A stretch of 64,000 bases of DNA from Molanna angustata (Eukaryota > Arthropoda > Insecta > Trichoptera > Molannidae), in assembly GCA_963576475.1 (NCBI GenBank), contig OY754982.1, positions 13,587,501 through 13,651,500 on the forward strand, in the 5' to 3' direction. Under the pieces are notes generated by a model. It ran no database searches. It was given only the letters and a program-made list of their open reading frames with translations, and was not told where the DNA came from. The translations under genes and the position numbers were made by a program. Positions 35,711-47,771 of this stretch are shown here, piece after piece (the stretch's first letter is position 1; each line of letters opens with the position of its first letter).

Positions 35711-36335
35711 ATAATTTTACCGTTGCTCTGGACAATCTGAATTAGTACGATAAAATCGTTTTGAGTTGTCGGAGTATTGCAGAAAATATATGAATTATAT
35801 TAAAAAAATCTTGGCAATTTGAGTAACGGTTATAACGTGTTATAAATTATTAAGAAAAATAAAACCCCAGTATTGGAAAACGTGACTGACATTGTGAACA
35901 CACAATCATTAATAATTCTTGTCTGTATATGGTGTATGTGTTTGAGTGTTTTGCGCAGGTAGAAAACCCAACATTTTCTTTATGACAAAGCATCTTCTTA
36001 TATAATATGAGGGTTTTCGAATATTGTTGTTCTGATAATAACAACGTAGATACCGACAAACATAATGTACTAAGTATAGGCATTATTTGTTACCCACATT
36101 AGACAAATGTATGAAATAACATTCCTACATATAATCCAAAACAGAGAACAATACTAGAATAATAATTTGGTACTATAGAAAGGAAATTTTCATAAAATCA
36201 TTTGAAACAGTCGCATAGAGTATGTTTGAATTTATCAAAAATAGAATATAATAAATTCTCTGCATTTATATACCAGCTGGATTATTCTGATATTACATAA
36301 TACTTTTTTTAAATACGCTGGTTTGACCAAGAATC
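35711..36335. other. Interval without an identified gene
   Basis: AT-rich sequence with no supported feature. The 77-codon minus frame at 35850 is probably chance. Confidence 0.4.
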
Positions 36336-36339
36336 AGAT

Positions 36340-36795
36340 ATTGCAAATGGTATTGAACGCAGCTTCGATGCTGAACTTTAACACTCTTATCTTCATGGCC
36401 ACAACTCTAGGATTGGTTTGCATCCATTGCACTCCATCTCTCCAAATATGTTTGTTCATCTCTTGGAAGCTACTACAGCGCATATCACTAACCATCTGGT
36501 CATTATTACTTTCTCTATGGCAACCTCTATAGTTTCTGCCCTCCGTCATTTCTTCGGTGACAGTAACAAGCAGACCCGGATGCCTGATTTTATGACCTAT
36601 CCATTTGTATCGTTGTTGGACAACACTCTAAAGGAGTTATTTCATTTCTTCGACTCTCCACAGTTCCACGTCGTTTGGAATGTGGTCTGACCTAGCCACG
36701 CGCCTAAGAAGCACCACATTTCGAAGACAGCCAGACGTTTATATTATCTCCGGCTGGTAGTCCACGTTTCGATGCCATACAGCAACACACTCCAG
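36340..36795 (-). pseudogene. Degraded RTE-type retrotransposon fragment
   Basis: On the minus strand, from about 36793, the frame reads VLLYGIETWTTSRR, a stop, then YKRLAVFEMWCF. This is the segment after reverse transcriptase in RTE elements. It is followed by stop-interrupted sequence with IKSGIRVCLL. The plus-strand open frames here are shadows. Confidence 0.55.
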
Positions 36796-38288
36796 ACAAG
36801 TTATTTCTTATATTGATATCAATGTTGCGATATTAAAATATCATGTTTTTTTTGTTGATGTTAACTATTGCCTGTTGAACTATACTTATGTATTACTTAT
36901 GCCTTTGAGCGGCCATCTTAAAATATTCTTTTGCCCAGTTATACAAATTCTTTGAATTACTTTATTGAGGTGTCACACGGAACAATATTTGCGGTTGGCA
37001 ACTATGCATGATGTTTTTTTCTATATTTATCTTCATGTTATATTTGGAGTTCAACTCGAGTCAAGTCTTTTCCTCACCAACACATGTCCTTCTTACAAAG
37101 AACGGTAACGTTTCCTTGCAAAATTCTTAAAGAAATCATGATAAATATTTGAAGATTACGAAAAAAATACGTTTTAGAGACACTGCGAAAAAAAGTGGCA
37201 CAGAAAACCTATTTTAAGGAAACAGAAGAATCGAAATAATAAACGTTAACGCTTCTTGTAGGTAGATATATACATAAATGAAATCATAATTTCGCTCCAG
37301 AATTGAATCTTATAAAAACTTCGTTTTGTTTGAGTGGATTCGGAGTCTTAAAAAACAGTATAATTTATTGAAAACTCAATAACGAAATTCTCTTTTATGG
37401 CCACTGATTCAGGTAGCGTCGCTTACAACACAGAGTTAGTTCCCGTAAAATTATTATGCGGTTTCACCTGTACAACTTAACGTTCACGGTTGAAGTATCA
37501 AGACCGTAAGTACGTACGCAAATATTCACGCAGCGAAATCACACGAGAATACACCTGTTTAATATATAAATTAAGCATTTGTTGTTGTACGTAGTTAAGG
37601 TATATTTTGCTCCCGGGACCTCACCTACATTGAAATGTTTAGAGTTTAACAATTATTTAATGAAGCGACACCCAACCTACGTGTGAATTAGTTATTTTCT
37701 CTTAAAACACACCCCTCTAATAATATAATTTATCGCGCACATTCAGAAAACTATTATAGAAATTGTATTAATTCACTTTGAACTCGAATATATTATTATA
37801 TATTACACCCGAGTGTTTCCAAAAGTATCAAAGATGTGTCTACCTGTGAAATGAAAACTACCTACCAATATACTATGTTCATATAAATAATCCACCTTGG
37901 CTCCATTATTTTGGAAATAGGGTCGGAAGCGTCAAAGTGAAAGGAAAGTTTGAACCTAATCAAAAATCGATTGTATGTAAGTATATTAAATTTCTTACAC
38001 ATTCCCCTCCTATAATATAAGTTACAACTCAATCAGCGCATTTGTAAAGAGACCTTAGAATCCTATTTGAAACATCGTTATTCTGTTTTAATTACAATTT
38101 TTTCGTTAAACTAAAATCGTGTGTAAGTGAAAATCATTCAAACTTCGTCTCTATTGCGATATTAAATTGTTAAAAAATACCGCTTCATCTTTTTGATTAA
38201 TATAGCAGCCGTCTTGCTTTCTCTGTTCACATTCAAGAATATAGGTAAAACTTGCCGATAACCATTTTGTATTTTTGAATATACATTA
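36796..38288. other. 1.5-kb interval, no gene identified
   Basis: AT-rich sequence with no supported feature. Confidence 0.4.
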
Positions 38289-39535
38289 TCTATATTATAA
38301 ATTTGAATGTTTGTATGTATGTGTTGAATGCGCTCCTAAACCGTTCATCCAATTGCAATGAAACTTTGGTGAATTGTCGAGAGTATACCAGGGATGGTTT
38401 CTGGATCAAATTTTTTTTCTTCTTCTTCTTCTTCATCCACCTTCATTTTACCTATGAAGGTGGATTATCCTGGGAACCGTTCATCCGATTGCAATGAAAC
38501 TTTGATGAATTGTCGAGTGTATGCCCGGGATGGTTTCTGGATTAAAAAAAATTCTTCTTCTTCTTCTTCATCGGGTATTAGGTCATTATACCTATGATGT
38601 GGACTATCCTGGGAACAGTTCATCCGATTGCAATGAAACTTTGGTGAATTGTCGAGCGTATGCCCGGGATGGTTTCTATATTAAATTTTTTTCTTCTTCG
38701 TCTTCTTCATCGAGTATTGGGTCATTTTACCTATGAAAGTGGACTATCCTGGAAACCGTTCATCCGATTGCAATGAAACTTTGGCGAATTGTCGAGCGTA
38801 TGCTCGGAATGGTTTCTGAATTAAAAAAAATTCTTCTTCTTCTTCGGGTATTAGGTCATTTTACCTATGAAGGTAAAATGACCTAATACTCTGGGAGAAG
38901 AAGCTTCAACTGTCCTTCCATCACTTCGCAGGTCTTCCAGGACATTTTTTGGATTTAAACTTTTTTCTTCTTCTTCTTCTTCATTGTGTATTTGGTCATT
39001 TTACCTAGGAAGGTGGAGTATTGTGGAAGAATAAGATGCAACTGTCCTTCCATCTCTTCGCAGGTTTTCCAGGACGGTTTCTGGATTCAAACTTTTTTCT
39101 TCTTCTTCTTCTTTATCGTGTATTTGTTCATTTTACCTATGAAGTTGGAGAATCCTGGAAAAAGAAGGTCCAACTGTCCTTTCATCTCTTCGTAGGTCTT
39201 CCCAGTATTGTGTCGGGAATTAAACTTTTTCTTAACCTACTGAAGGGACGGGAGGTAATGAAGGGAAGGGAGGTACTGGTGGGTCTGACGGGACGGGTGG
39301 TACTGAAGGGCCTGAAGGGACGGGAGGCACTGAAGGGACGGGAGGCACTGAAGGGACGGGAGGCACTGAAGGGACGGGAGGCACTGAAGGGACGGGAGGC
39401 ACTGAAGGGACGGGAGGCACTGAAGGGACGGGAGGCACTGAAGGGACGGGAGGTACTGAAGGGTCTGAAGCGGCGGGTGGTTATGGACCATTTTTAATTA
39501 TACAGGCAATACGAAGTTTGCCGGGGGTTCACTAG
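38289..39535 (+). mobile_element. Family C non-autonomous Helitron (1.25 kb)
   Basis: It starts TCTATATTATAAATTTGAAT after a host A and ends GTTCACTAG before a host T. A hairpin (GGCAA, 8-nt loop, TTGCC) lies ~10 bases before the CTAG, the textbook Helitron 3' end. The body holds four ~115-bp repeats built around CATCCGATTGCAATGAAACT and TTCTTCTTCTTC runs, three to four related blocks, then an 18-bp minisatellite. It has no coding; the open frames are translations of repeats. Confidence 0.8.
39313..39456 (+). repeat. 18-bp minisatellite in Helitron C (8 copies)
   Basis: The unit GAAGGGACGGGAGGCACT is repeated about eight times almost without change and is flanked by looser variants (GGTACTGAAGGG...CTGAAG). 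A related, less regular array lies at 14330-14480 in Helitron B1. Confidence 0.9.
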
Positions 39536-39779
39536 TATTATATATAATTTACTACGTCAATTTATGTGTGTATGTAGTTGACTGGCAATATTTTTATTTA
39601 ATTTTACAAAACATTCAATTTATATATTTAAGTTTTTATTGATTCACAAATAGTTTTTTTTTCTCAAATCAAGCTTATATGTGAATTGATTTGACTGCGT
39701 CTCGGTTGAGATATTAATTTGTCGAAAAATACTGTTTCTTCTTTTTTATTTGATTAAGGAACTGAAACAAATTTAACAA

Positions 39780-40512
39780 ACATACAAACATACCATCACG
39801 CCATGTCCCTTACGGGGTAGGCAGAGAGAATCGAACGCCATATCTTTCTATCCTGGCACACATTCATCGCCTCGTCAACATTCATGCATCGTCTCATACA
39901 TGTTCGTCTATTGTACATGCTTCTAACATTTCCGTCTTTCAGAATATCGTTCACATGGTCGTGCCATCCCTTTCTTGGGCGGCCCCGGCCTCTCAATCCA
40001 TTCCTATCCGCATTGTATATTTTCTTCGTCAGGCGTTCTTCATTCATTCTATACCCATGTGGCCAAACCATCTCAGTGTGTTCACTTTCATTCTATTAAT
40101 GATATCTTTCTTCATCTTACATTCTTTCCTTATGTTCTCATTTCTTACCCTGTCATACGTCGTTCTATTGCAGATTCTTCTTAGCGATCTCATTTCAACA
40201 GCATTTATTCTGCTTTCGTGAGACTTCTGCCATGTCCAGGTTTCACTTTGCATACGTCAATGTTGGCACTAAGATAGCGTTATGAATGGCAACTTTGGCA
40301 GCCTTTGATATGTTGCGATCATTCATAACTGGTCTCAGTGCTCCATTCACTCTGTTTCCTGCCATAACTCTTCTTTCGATATCCTTATCAGGTCGTCCAT
40401 TCCGTTGAAACATGCTTCCCAGATATACATACTCGTCGACTTGCTCGAGCCATTCATTCTCTACTCTTATTTTACACGCTATTCTGCTTTCACTCTTTTC
40501 AAAGACCATTAC
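39780..40512 (-). mobile_element. 5'-truncated RTE-type retrotransposon (family R-a, copy 4)
   Basis: Three minus-strand frames in series make one broken ORF2 C-terminus. 40509-40243 holds EYVYLGSMFQRNGRPDKDIE to AILVPTLTYA. 40243-40044 holds TWTWQKSHESRINAVEMRSL to VNTLRWFGHMG. 40071-39796 holds RMNEERLTKKIY to LSAYPVRDMA. Two frameshifts (near 40245 and 40055) disable it. The 3' end is the usual CATACCATCACGCC complement. Confidence 0.8.
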
Positions 40513-40727
40513 TTAACAGGATGTGTTTGTTAATCATTACACTAAATTTGTTTCTTCTTCGGTCATTAGTAATTGGTGAATGGGTAAAGAATATAAAGGT
40601 ATGTAAAACAATTTTATTTACCTGGTGCTCTTTGTGAAATTTATGTTTTATTATTTTTATTTATTTTATTTATTTATTTATTATTATAAACAATACAATG
40701 TTGAAGTTACAAAAACAATAACATACT
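40513..40727. other. Short AT-rich spacer
   Basis: Between two RTE-type insertions; it includes a TTTAT-repeat run at 40644-40683. No gene. Confidence 0.5.
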
Positions 40728-40739
40728 AGAGTAGAAGTT
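40728..40739. repeat. Target-site duplication, left copy (12 bp)
   Basis: AGAGTAGAAGTT is repeated exactly at 42096-42107 and brackets the RTE/Proto2-like insertion. Confidence 0.85.
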
Positions 40740-42095
40740 CATCATCATTGGCGCTACAGCCCACTGTGAGCCTTGGCCTCCTCCAGAATTTTTCGCCATT
40801 TAGACCGGTCCATCGTCTGCACTCTCCAGTTTGTCACGCCAATCCTCTTTAGATCCTCCTGTACGCCGTCCATCCACCGCAGCTTGGGTCTCCCCACACC
40901 ACGTCTCCCCTCCGGTCGTGTGTCGAGAATCTTCTTTGTGATTCGGCATTCCTCCATTCGCTGAACGTGCCCTAACCATTGAAGCCGATGTATTTTAATA
41001 TATTTTACAATGTTAGGATCACTGTAAAGGTTCTCCAGCTCATGGTTGTACCTTATCCTCCATATTCCACTCTCACAAAGAGGCCCAAAGATTTTTCTCA
41101 AAACCTTCCGTTCAAAAACCAGCAGCGCTTTTTCATCCTTCCTATTAAGAACCCAGCATTCAGCACCATATACGAGGACTGGTCGCAGCAATGTTTTATA
41201 CAATAACAACTTGGTATTTCGTGTCAACAATCGGGACTTGAGATGTCGGTGAATACCGAAATAGCATTTATTTGCCACCAGCTATTCGTCTTTTAATCTC
41301 GACACTAACATCGTTGTTACTGGTTATTATTGAACCTAGGTACTGAAACGACCCCACAGTTTCAATGGTATGATTACCAGCACTAATCAGAGTTTCTTGG
41401 GCATTTCTATGGTTGGACATTTTAGCTGCAATCATATATTTTGTCTTAGAAGAGTGCACTTGAAGTCCCATTCTGGCAGAAGCATTTTCCAGGTGTATAA
41501 ACGCTTGTTTTACATCATTTGGTGTTCTTGCAATTATGTCAACATCATCTGCATATGCAAGTATCTGGCTTGATTTGCGAAAAATTGTACCTGCTGTCTC
41601 AATTCTGGCATCTCTGATGGCTTTCTCTAGTACTATATTAAATAATAGGCAAGACAATGCATCACCCTGCCGTAAGCCATAATAGGTTTTAAATATGTCC
41701 GAGGTGCTGGTTTGTATTTTGACCCTACAATTTGAACCATGCAATGTTGCTCTCACTAGTCTTACTAGTTTGAATGGTATTCCCATTTCCATCATGGCCT
41801 CGTACAATGTCGCTCTATTGACACTATCGTATGCTGCCTTAAAATCTATAAATAAATGGTGGGTCTCTATATTATACTCGAGCGTTTTTTCCAGTATTTG
41901 CCTAAGGGCAAAAATTTGGTCAATTGTCGATCTTCCTGGCCTGAAACCACTTTGGTATTGCCCAATTATATGTTCTGCATGTGGCATAAGTCGCATGAAT
42001 AGAACCCCTGCAAACACTTTATAGGCTGAACTCAGGAGCGTTATACCTCTGTAGTTGCTGCAGTCCATTGTGTCACCTTTTTTATGTAGTGGACA
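40740..42095 (-). mobile_element. 5'-truncated RTE/Proto2-like retrotransposon with intact target duplications
   Basis: A 1356-bp insertion whose 3' end (low coordinate) is ...GGGCTGTAGCGCCAATGATGATG, an ATG-repeat tail as in RTE-group elements. It encodes the reverse transcriptase with its catalytic AYADDVD motif and the C-terminal region. It is bounded by exact 12-bp duplications, so this is one truncated insertion event. The coding frame is broken once, near 41272. Confidence 0.85.
40754..42089 (-). pseudogene. Reverse transcriptase ORF2 fragment with one frameshift
   Basis: From the 5' end the frame reads CPLHKKGDTMDCSNYRGITL, GFRPGRSTIDQ, HHLFIDFKAAYDSV, GLRQGDALSC and SQILAYADDVDII (the catalytic two-Asp motif), then FQYLGSIITSNNDVSVEIKR. 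A single extra base near 41272 shifts the frame. The second part reads ANKCYFGIHRHLKSRLL, LVYGAECW, RLQWLGHVQRM, GRPKLRWMDGVQEDLKRIG and ends EEAKAHSGL at 40754. The fragment lacks the endonuclease and the N-terminal part of the reverse transcriptase. Confidence 0.85.
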
Positions 42096-42107
42096 AGAGT
42101 AGAAGTT

Positions 42108-43635
42108 ACATTATGCATATTCATTCAATCGATTAAATAAGTACATATTATGTTTTTGCAATCGACTGTGATGACTATTTTTATTTGTATTGTGTATAAC
42201 TTGTAATTGTAAATGGCCTTCGGCCGTATATTTGTATTACAATAAATTTTGAAAAAACTGCCGAACACCAATTTGCGTGTACCTATATTTGATCGGTAAT
42301 ATTTTTTTTTACAAAAGTTTTTTTTTACTATCTTAGGCAGACAGATAAATATATCCAATGCGTTGGGACTCCAATCGACAGTTTTACAAATCCACTGCGG
42401 CCGGTCATAAATCACACCTTTAATCCTGGTTAAATCTAATACAGATAAATTGAATTGTCTGACAGATACAATTTAGTTTTCTCTTACGAGACTACAGCGG
42501 ACACCAGAGCAGTGGGTGAACGGTTAAAACGTGACTCGACATTCGTGTCAGAAAATATGTTGTAGTAATGAGGTACGTATGTTCCTGGTGGCACGTCCGC
42601 TGAGACCATACAAGTTAAGCTAGGCGCTTAGAAGACGTCCCCTAAGCCAGACCTGGCTATTTGCCCTAATATCAAGATTAATGCACACACATTATTCTAA
42701 ACCGTTCTGCTAAACTTGCACTTTTGCGAGGTTATCGTGATGAGGAAGACGTACCTGGCAAATAGCCATTACTTGCATTCTGGAAGTCAACATTATTATC
42801 TGAACTGATTCAACGTCATAATGTTGGTTTAACACGAACACTGATTACATCCAAAGGTATCTGACGGGGGGTTTACACCAACCAAATCGTCTGTAAATGG
42901 AAGACTTGATTTCTAATAGTCTTCCGTTGTAAATATAAAAAATCATGGTTTATAACTTCATAGTATAACGCTTCATGCTACATATTATAATATGTAACTG
43001 ACGTGTTGAAATAGAAGTTTTCCACATACAAAAAGCTGTTATCTCCGAAGGCCACCAGTTCTTACAGTTCATGATATTTTGATATTATAGTTCAAAATGG
43101 CTTTAACACAAATATATAAGCCGTAGAGGTGAGGACGAGAAACCTGCCCGCTTTATATTCCTACTTTAAGGACCAAGGTTTCCCTAATAAAATAAAAGAT
43201 TTTCAGGATTGGGTGGTAAAAGCAGCATTATTTATTTATTTATTTAGAGAACTGTATAATAAATTATTTTGTATAATTTATTATACAGTGTATAATAAAT
43301 TATACAAAATAAAGATGGTTTGAGTAATATTAAAGGGAATTACAGGTTGTCACTGGAGTTACTGTAGTATATTAATATAAATTAGGAATAGTTATATAAT
43401 ATGGTGAGATATTGTATGAATGATGTGTGAAATTGTATATTTAAATGTGTGAAGTATACTAAGTGTTGAGTTTGATTATGAGGAGGAAATTTTAAGTCTG
43501 ATATATTTTTTAAATGTGGGGGCGCTAATTAAGAATATGTCGATCTCTTGGAAATGCCTATTGTATGTATTACAGATGATTGTATGCATGTATTATTATT
43601 GTATGTATAATCGGCGTCATATTGGATTTGGTTGC
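42108..43635. other. 1.5-kb interval, no gene identified
   Basis: A GC-richer patch at 42490-42790 contains a short inverted pair (GGCTATTTGCC near 42655 and GGCAAATAGCC near 42750). A 35-bp AT palindrome built on TGTATAATAAATT lies near 43253-43290. No reading frame resembles a known protein. Confidence 0.4.
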
Positions 43636-43764
43636 GCAGGAGAGTGGAGTATATATCAGAGGTTGGTTGGTGAGTGTTAAGTACTCGGGTCGCCTGTGCT
43701 CGTGGTCCTGGATTCATAAATCCAGTGAAACCACGATTGTTTTTATCTTTTTTATCTACTTCTC

Positions 43765-43905
43765 GGCAACCCAATAACAAGTTGCCGCATCGAGACTTAC
43801 GTCTCACAGATCCAGACTGAAAACACAATAATTGTATAATCTCTGTCTCCACTGGGGATCGAAATCAGATACCTAAACAACTGAGCCGCAAAGGCGAACA
43901 ACGCA
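43765..43905 (-). mobile_element. tRNA-derived SINE family S1, copy 3 (partial)
   Basis: Read on the minus strand: TTCGCCTTTGCGGCTCAGTT head (A box), GATCCCCAGTGGAGACAG (B-box region), GTTTTCAGTCTGGATCTGTG body, then GCAACTTGTTATTGGGTT. The same order occurs in the copies at 54148 and 57127. The 3' part past 43765 has decayed. Confidence 0.65.
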
Positions 43906-43929
43906 AAATAAAATCAGCCTCTATACTGG

Positions 43930-43992
43930 TTAGTTGGAAGAAATTACCTACGGCAATAAACTCGCCACTTGCGCAGGGTGCAAGGAAAGTTT
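43930..43992 (+). mobile_element. SINE family S2, copy 2 (3' end only)
   Basis: ACTGGTTAGTTGGAAGAAAT, ACGGCAATAAACTCGCCACT and TGCGCAGGGTGCAAGG match the 3' end of the S2 SINE. The tRNA-like head is missing. Confidence 0.65.
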
Positions 43993-44380
43993 AATACTAT
44001 GACGTAAGTCTGACGGTCGTTGGCTCTTGCTCTACATACTATTTATATTCTATACAAAAATCTTATAATTATTTCGTGAGAAATAATTATCAGACCAAAT
44101 ATCTTCCGTATTGGAGAATAACATTCTATTCATTTGATCAAATATTCATTAATTAAATAAATATACCTACATTGTTATTCGAGTTTTGCTATAACATTGT
44201 TGTTACTGATACCAATAACCTCATAATATTATCCTTATTTTGGTATAAACAAGAGGATTTAGTTGTTCGTGTTGTGTCAATACGTGCTATCCGATACATC
44301 GGACATGTTGGATTATACCCATCGCTCGCAGGAATTACCAAACTACATAATATCAAGTTCGAGTCAATGTATTTTCTTAA
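43993..44380. other. Interval without an identified gene
   Basis: AT-rich flank of the Helitron A4 insertion; no supported gene. Confidence 0.4.
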
Positions 44381-45151
44381 TCCAACTGTCGATTCGTTCA
44401 TGAGAATTCAATTCTCTGAATGAATCGACATTATTAAGCCAAGATGCGTGTACGAAGGAAAATTTTGTATGGCGTAGTGGACTTTTTGCATGCTAATAAC
44501 ACCAACTAGAGGCCTCGCAGCATATATGTTCCCATACATGGATTTACTCAGAATTCGGAGTAGAACATTTAATGTGAGTTTTGTGTGTGTGTGTGTGTGT
44601 GTCTGTGTGTGTGTCTGTGTGTGTGTGTGTCCCCTTATAACTTTTGATCCGCTCAATTTATAGAGCCCAAATTTTCAGAATATATACAGTTATAGGCCTA
44701 CAAAACTTTTATACTCAGAATTGTGAATTTTTGTTTCAGTCAGGGGTTATCGACTGTTGAAATTTTGATTTATTTTTCCATATATCTCAGAAACCGTAAA
44801 AGCTAGAACGCTGAAAATTGTTATAAATATAGACAAATACAAAATCTGAAAAAAAAATTTTCAAAAAAATTCCAGGGTTTCTCAAACATTTTTTATTAAG
44901 AAAAATATTTTTTTTATGATACATTTATGAGTTTAACTGCCTATATTTCTAAATTTTTTGAAAATACCGAAAAAAGCCGAAACACCCCAACTAGATAATT
45001 TAATTTACTATAAAAAATATCATCATTGTATTAGCACATCTCATATTTTTTTTAACAATTTTTATAAAAATTTAATTTAGTGACGACATTGCTTCATACA
45101 ATTTGTATGGCAGTCGCTTATACACAATATGTAAGAAGACTTAATAGTTTG

Positions 45152-46397
45152 GGGATTGTGATTCTACCTTCATCGCTGTCAAGTTGTGTTTGTTTACTTC
45201 TGAGTTTTTTGCTTATTTTGTGTCTTTTATCGTATGAAATCTTTTATTTTTTTGCTTTAAGTGAATTGTTGCCGTATCCTGTTTGTGGTGATGTATTTTT
45301 TTGTGTATTTTGGGTGTTATTTTTAGGTTTTAAAGTGTTTTGAATTTTTTTTTTCTCGTGCCTGAAAAATAACATTTTATTTTTTTTGTTTTTTTGTGTA
45401 CTTTATATATATCATTTTGTAGGGAATTTTCCCGTGATTCCAATATTGTATAACTTATGTACTTTATTACTACTTATTACTATTTTATCGTGATTTCAAT
45501 TTTTTTTTTTACATTTCGGTGTGCGTTGCTCGTGTGTATTATTTTACGTCACTGACTCTAGTGTCATTGAATGTAGAATTAAATTGTGCACAGAAAAGTT
45601 CGCGGAAGATAGTGTCTGCCAACTGCCGTTGATCAGATATTAACGTTTTTCTGCGCTCCCCATACTGGCACTTACGCCCTTTCGGCGTCGAAAAGCATAA
45701 ATTCTTAGTATACAGGCCGCCCGTCAAAGAGACGCCCCTCACCTCCCTGACTTATCCTGTTCCCGCACCGAATTACAATCATTTGTATTTTTATATTTAT
45801 AATATCTTCATAGTATTTATTCTCTACTAATTCTAGTTAATATTAAGACTATATATTTTGATATATTTATATGTACCTAATTGTTTTCTTTCGCTCCTTT
45901 TTATTTATGTACATCTAGGTAATAATTTATTTGTACTAGTAATTATAGCGAGTACTGTTTTCTGGTACCTATTCTGTATATACCTTCGTACCTATCTATA
46001 TATTTGTTTTTGTATATACCCTTGTACACATATTATTTTTTTTTTTTACGGCGCTTGCCGATTATTATTTTTTAATTAAGTTTTATTTTTGATTTATATT
46101 ATTATCTACCTATTCTTTTTGCTCTTAGTGTTTTACTCCATACCTTATTAAAATTTTTTTTTTTTTTTTACTCTTCATATCGCATGTTCTCTTGTCTCCT
46201 AGCGTCTAACTTCCGTCGTTTATTTATTTATTCATTATACTCCTACCTGTCCCAGTCACTTGTAAGACTGCAATATCTGCAATTTTCGTGGGCTAGGTCA
46301 GGTCGTACAGTCTTTTGTTATTCTGTTAGGGCAGCTCTGTTGCATAGCTTCCAGTGGTTTACCTTTCCTGCTGTCCTATCCATGACCCTTCACCTCG
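45152..46397 (+). other. 5' UTR of the R1-clade element
   Basis: It starts GGGATTGTGATTCTACC and becomes markedly T-rich with runs of 8-12 T. A GC-richer stretch just before ORF1 ends CACCTCG-ATG. The internal promoter expected at the 5' end of this clade cannot be located by eye. Confidence 0.6.
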
Positions 46398-47771
46398 ATG
46401 GAGGAATCTGATTATAGGATGACAAAAAGGGAACGAAAGCGGAAGAGGCAGAAAGAACTCTTGAGTCTTCCTGCAATCGCTAATGACTCTCCTCCCAGTT
46501 CAAGAACCAGAACTTTTAGTCCTTCTGTCGTCCCTTCCTCCCTTGCCTCCATAAAACCTCCTCCCCTGCCCTTGTCATCTGCAGTCCCTGCCCCGACCAC
46601 TGAATCCGAGAATATGAGTTCAGACTCTGATACAGAAGATGAGCGAGAAAATGATTATTTGCCATCTTCTAAAATAGAAGCAGCCTACGTATGCCTGAGT
46701 AATGTTCAAGACATTGTGGAAAAACACTCAAAAATTTCGAAGTCGCATCTCATTCGAGTTGGTCGTGAAGCTCAGCGCCTATTATCAATTATTGGTGATC
46801 TGTCGACTGAGTTGGCGGAAGCAAGAGGCGTCATATCTTGCCTGAAAACAACGATTTCCAGCCGAGATGAAAAAATCTTGCATCTGTGTGAGAAAATTGA
46901 TACCACTGAGACACAGATTGCACCGGTAATGAATAAAATTGCCGATAAACTCAACGACCGCCCGACCTCCCTGTATGCCACGCAAGTGACAGGTCCACCG
47001 CCCTTATCCAAGGGAGGATTTCCTGCACTCCCTGCAAAACCTGCCGTCTGCATTTTTCCCACAAACGATGAAGTCAAGTCATCGATGGAAACCAGGAAAA
47101 TGCTGAATGCAGCCATTAAGCCTTCCGACGTAGGTGCTCGCGTCACAAGTGTACGTACCATAAGAGGTCACGGCGTTGTTGTTAACACGGCCACCACGGA
47201 AGACTCAATCAAGTTGCTGAATGCCCCGGCAATAAAAGCATCAACGACCTTGACCGCACGACTCGCTACCAAGAGACAACCTCGTGTGAGGTTTAGTCAT
47301 GTGCCACGGGACCTGTCTAATGACGAATTTTTAGAGATAGTTGCAGAGAATACAAAAGAGCATGCCATTAAAACTGCAGTATTCAGTCATCTAACAGGAC
47401 CTACAGTTGGCCCGACTTGCGATAGAGTCTTTTCAGTACCTGCTGCCGTTCGCCATAGCCTCATCAATTTAGGAAAGGTGTATGTGGACTGGAATGTCTG
47501 TCGTGTTACAGATTTTCTTCCAGTCAGTATTTGTGGCCGTTGTCGAATGTACGGCCATGGTTCAAAAACTTGCAAAGAACCCGTCAGATGCTCACATTGT
47601 GCTTCAACGGAACACGTTTACGTGTCATGTCCGAATAGAGCCAATCAACCCACATGCGCTGTTTGTAAGTTATTTAACAAACCAGCAGTACACCGATCAG
47701 GCACTAATGACTGTCCAGCTTATCAAGCAACAGTCAGCAGAGCTTTACTCAATATTGACTATGGCGTGTAA
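46398..47771 (+). CDS. R1-clade ORF1 (gag-like nucleic-acid-binding protein)
   Basis: 457 residues starting MEESDYRMTKRERKRKRQ. A basic N-terminus is followed by a Ser/Pro-rich low-complexity segment (about 25-75), an acidic patch and a helical region (about 90-190) that could oligomerise. The C-terminus has three zinc knuckles. Two are CX2CX4HX4C (Cys379/382/His387/Cys392 and Cys398/401/His406/Cys411). The third is CX2CX8HX6C (Cys420/423/His432/Cys439). The protein packages element RNA in the ribonucleoprotein particle. It ends 11 bp inside ORF2, so the two are translated by reinitiation or frameshift-like coupling (inference). There are no internal stops. Confidence 0.9.
   Translation: MEESDYRMTKRERKRKRQKELLSLPAIANDSPPSSRTRTFSPSVVPSSLASIKPPPLPLSSAVPAPTTESENMSSDSDTEDERENDYLPSSKIEAAYVCLSNVQDIVEKHSKISKSHLIRVGREAQRLLSIIGDLSTELAEARGVISCLKTTISSRDEKILHLCEKIDTTETQIAPVMNKIADKLNDRPTSLYATQVTGPPPLSKGGFPALPAKPAVCIFPTNDEVKSSMETRKMLNAAIKPSDVGARVTSVRTIRGHGVVVNTATTEDSIKLLNAPAIKASTTLTARLATKRQPRVRFSHVPRDLSNDEFLEIVAENTKEHAIKTAVFSHLTGPTVGPTCDRVFSVPAAVRHSLINLGKVYVDWNVCRVTDFLPVSICGRCRMYGHGSKTCKEPVRCSHCASTEHVYVSCPNRANQPTCAVCKLFNKPAVHRSGTNDCPAYQATVSRALLNIDYGV

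Noticed and set aside
38303..38736. Several 64-71-codon plus frames with poly-Phe/Ser
   Set aside because: They are translations of TTC-repeat-containing Helitron units, not genes.
39021..39497. 158-codon repetitive protein (Lys-Gly-Arg-Glu repeats)
   Set aside because: It is a translation of the 18-bp minisatellite inside a non-autonomous Helitron. Other frames are equally open because 18 is a multiple of 3.
47482..47760. Upstream extension of R1 ORF2 to an earlier ATG
   Set aside because: This segment overlaps ORF1 zinc-knuckle coding in another frame and shows no homology of its own. The endonuclease begins right after the ATG at 47761.
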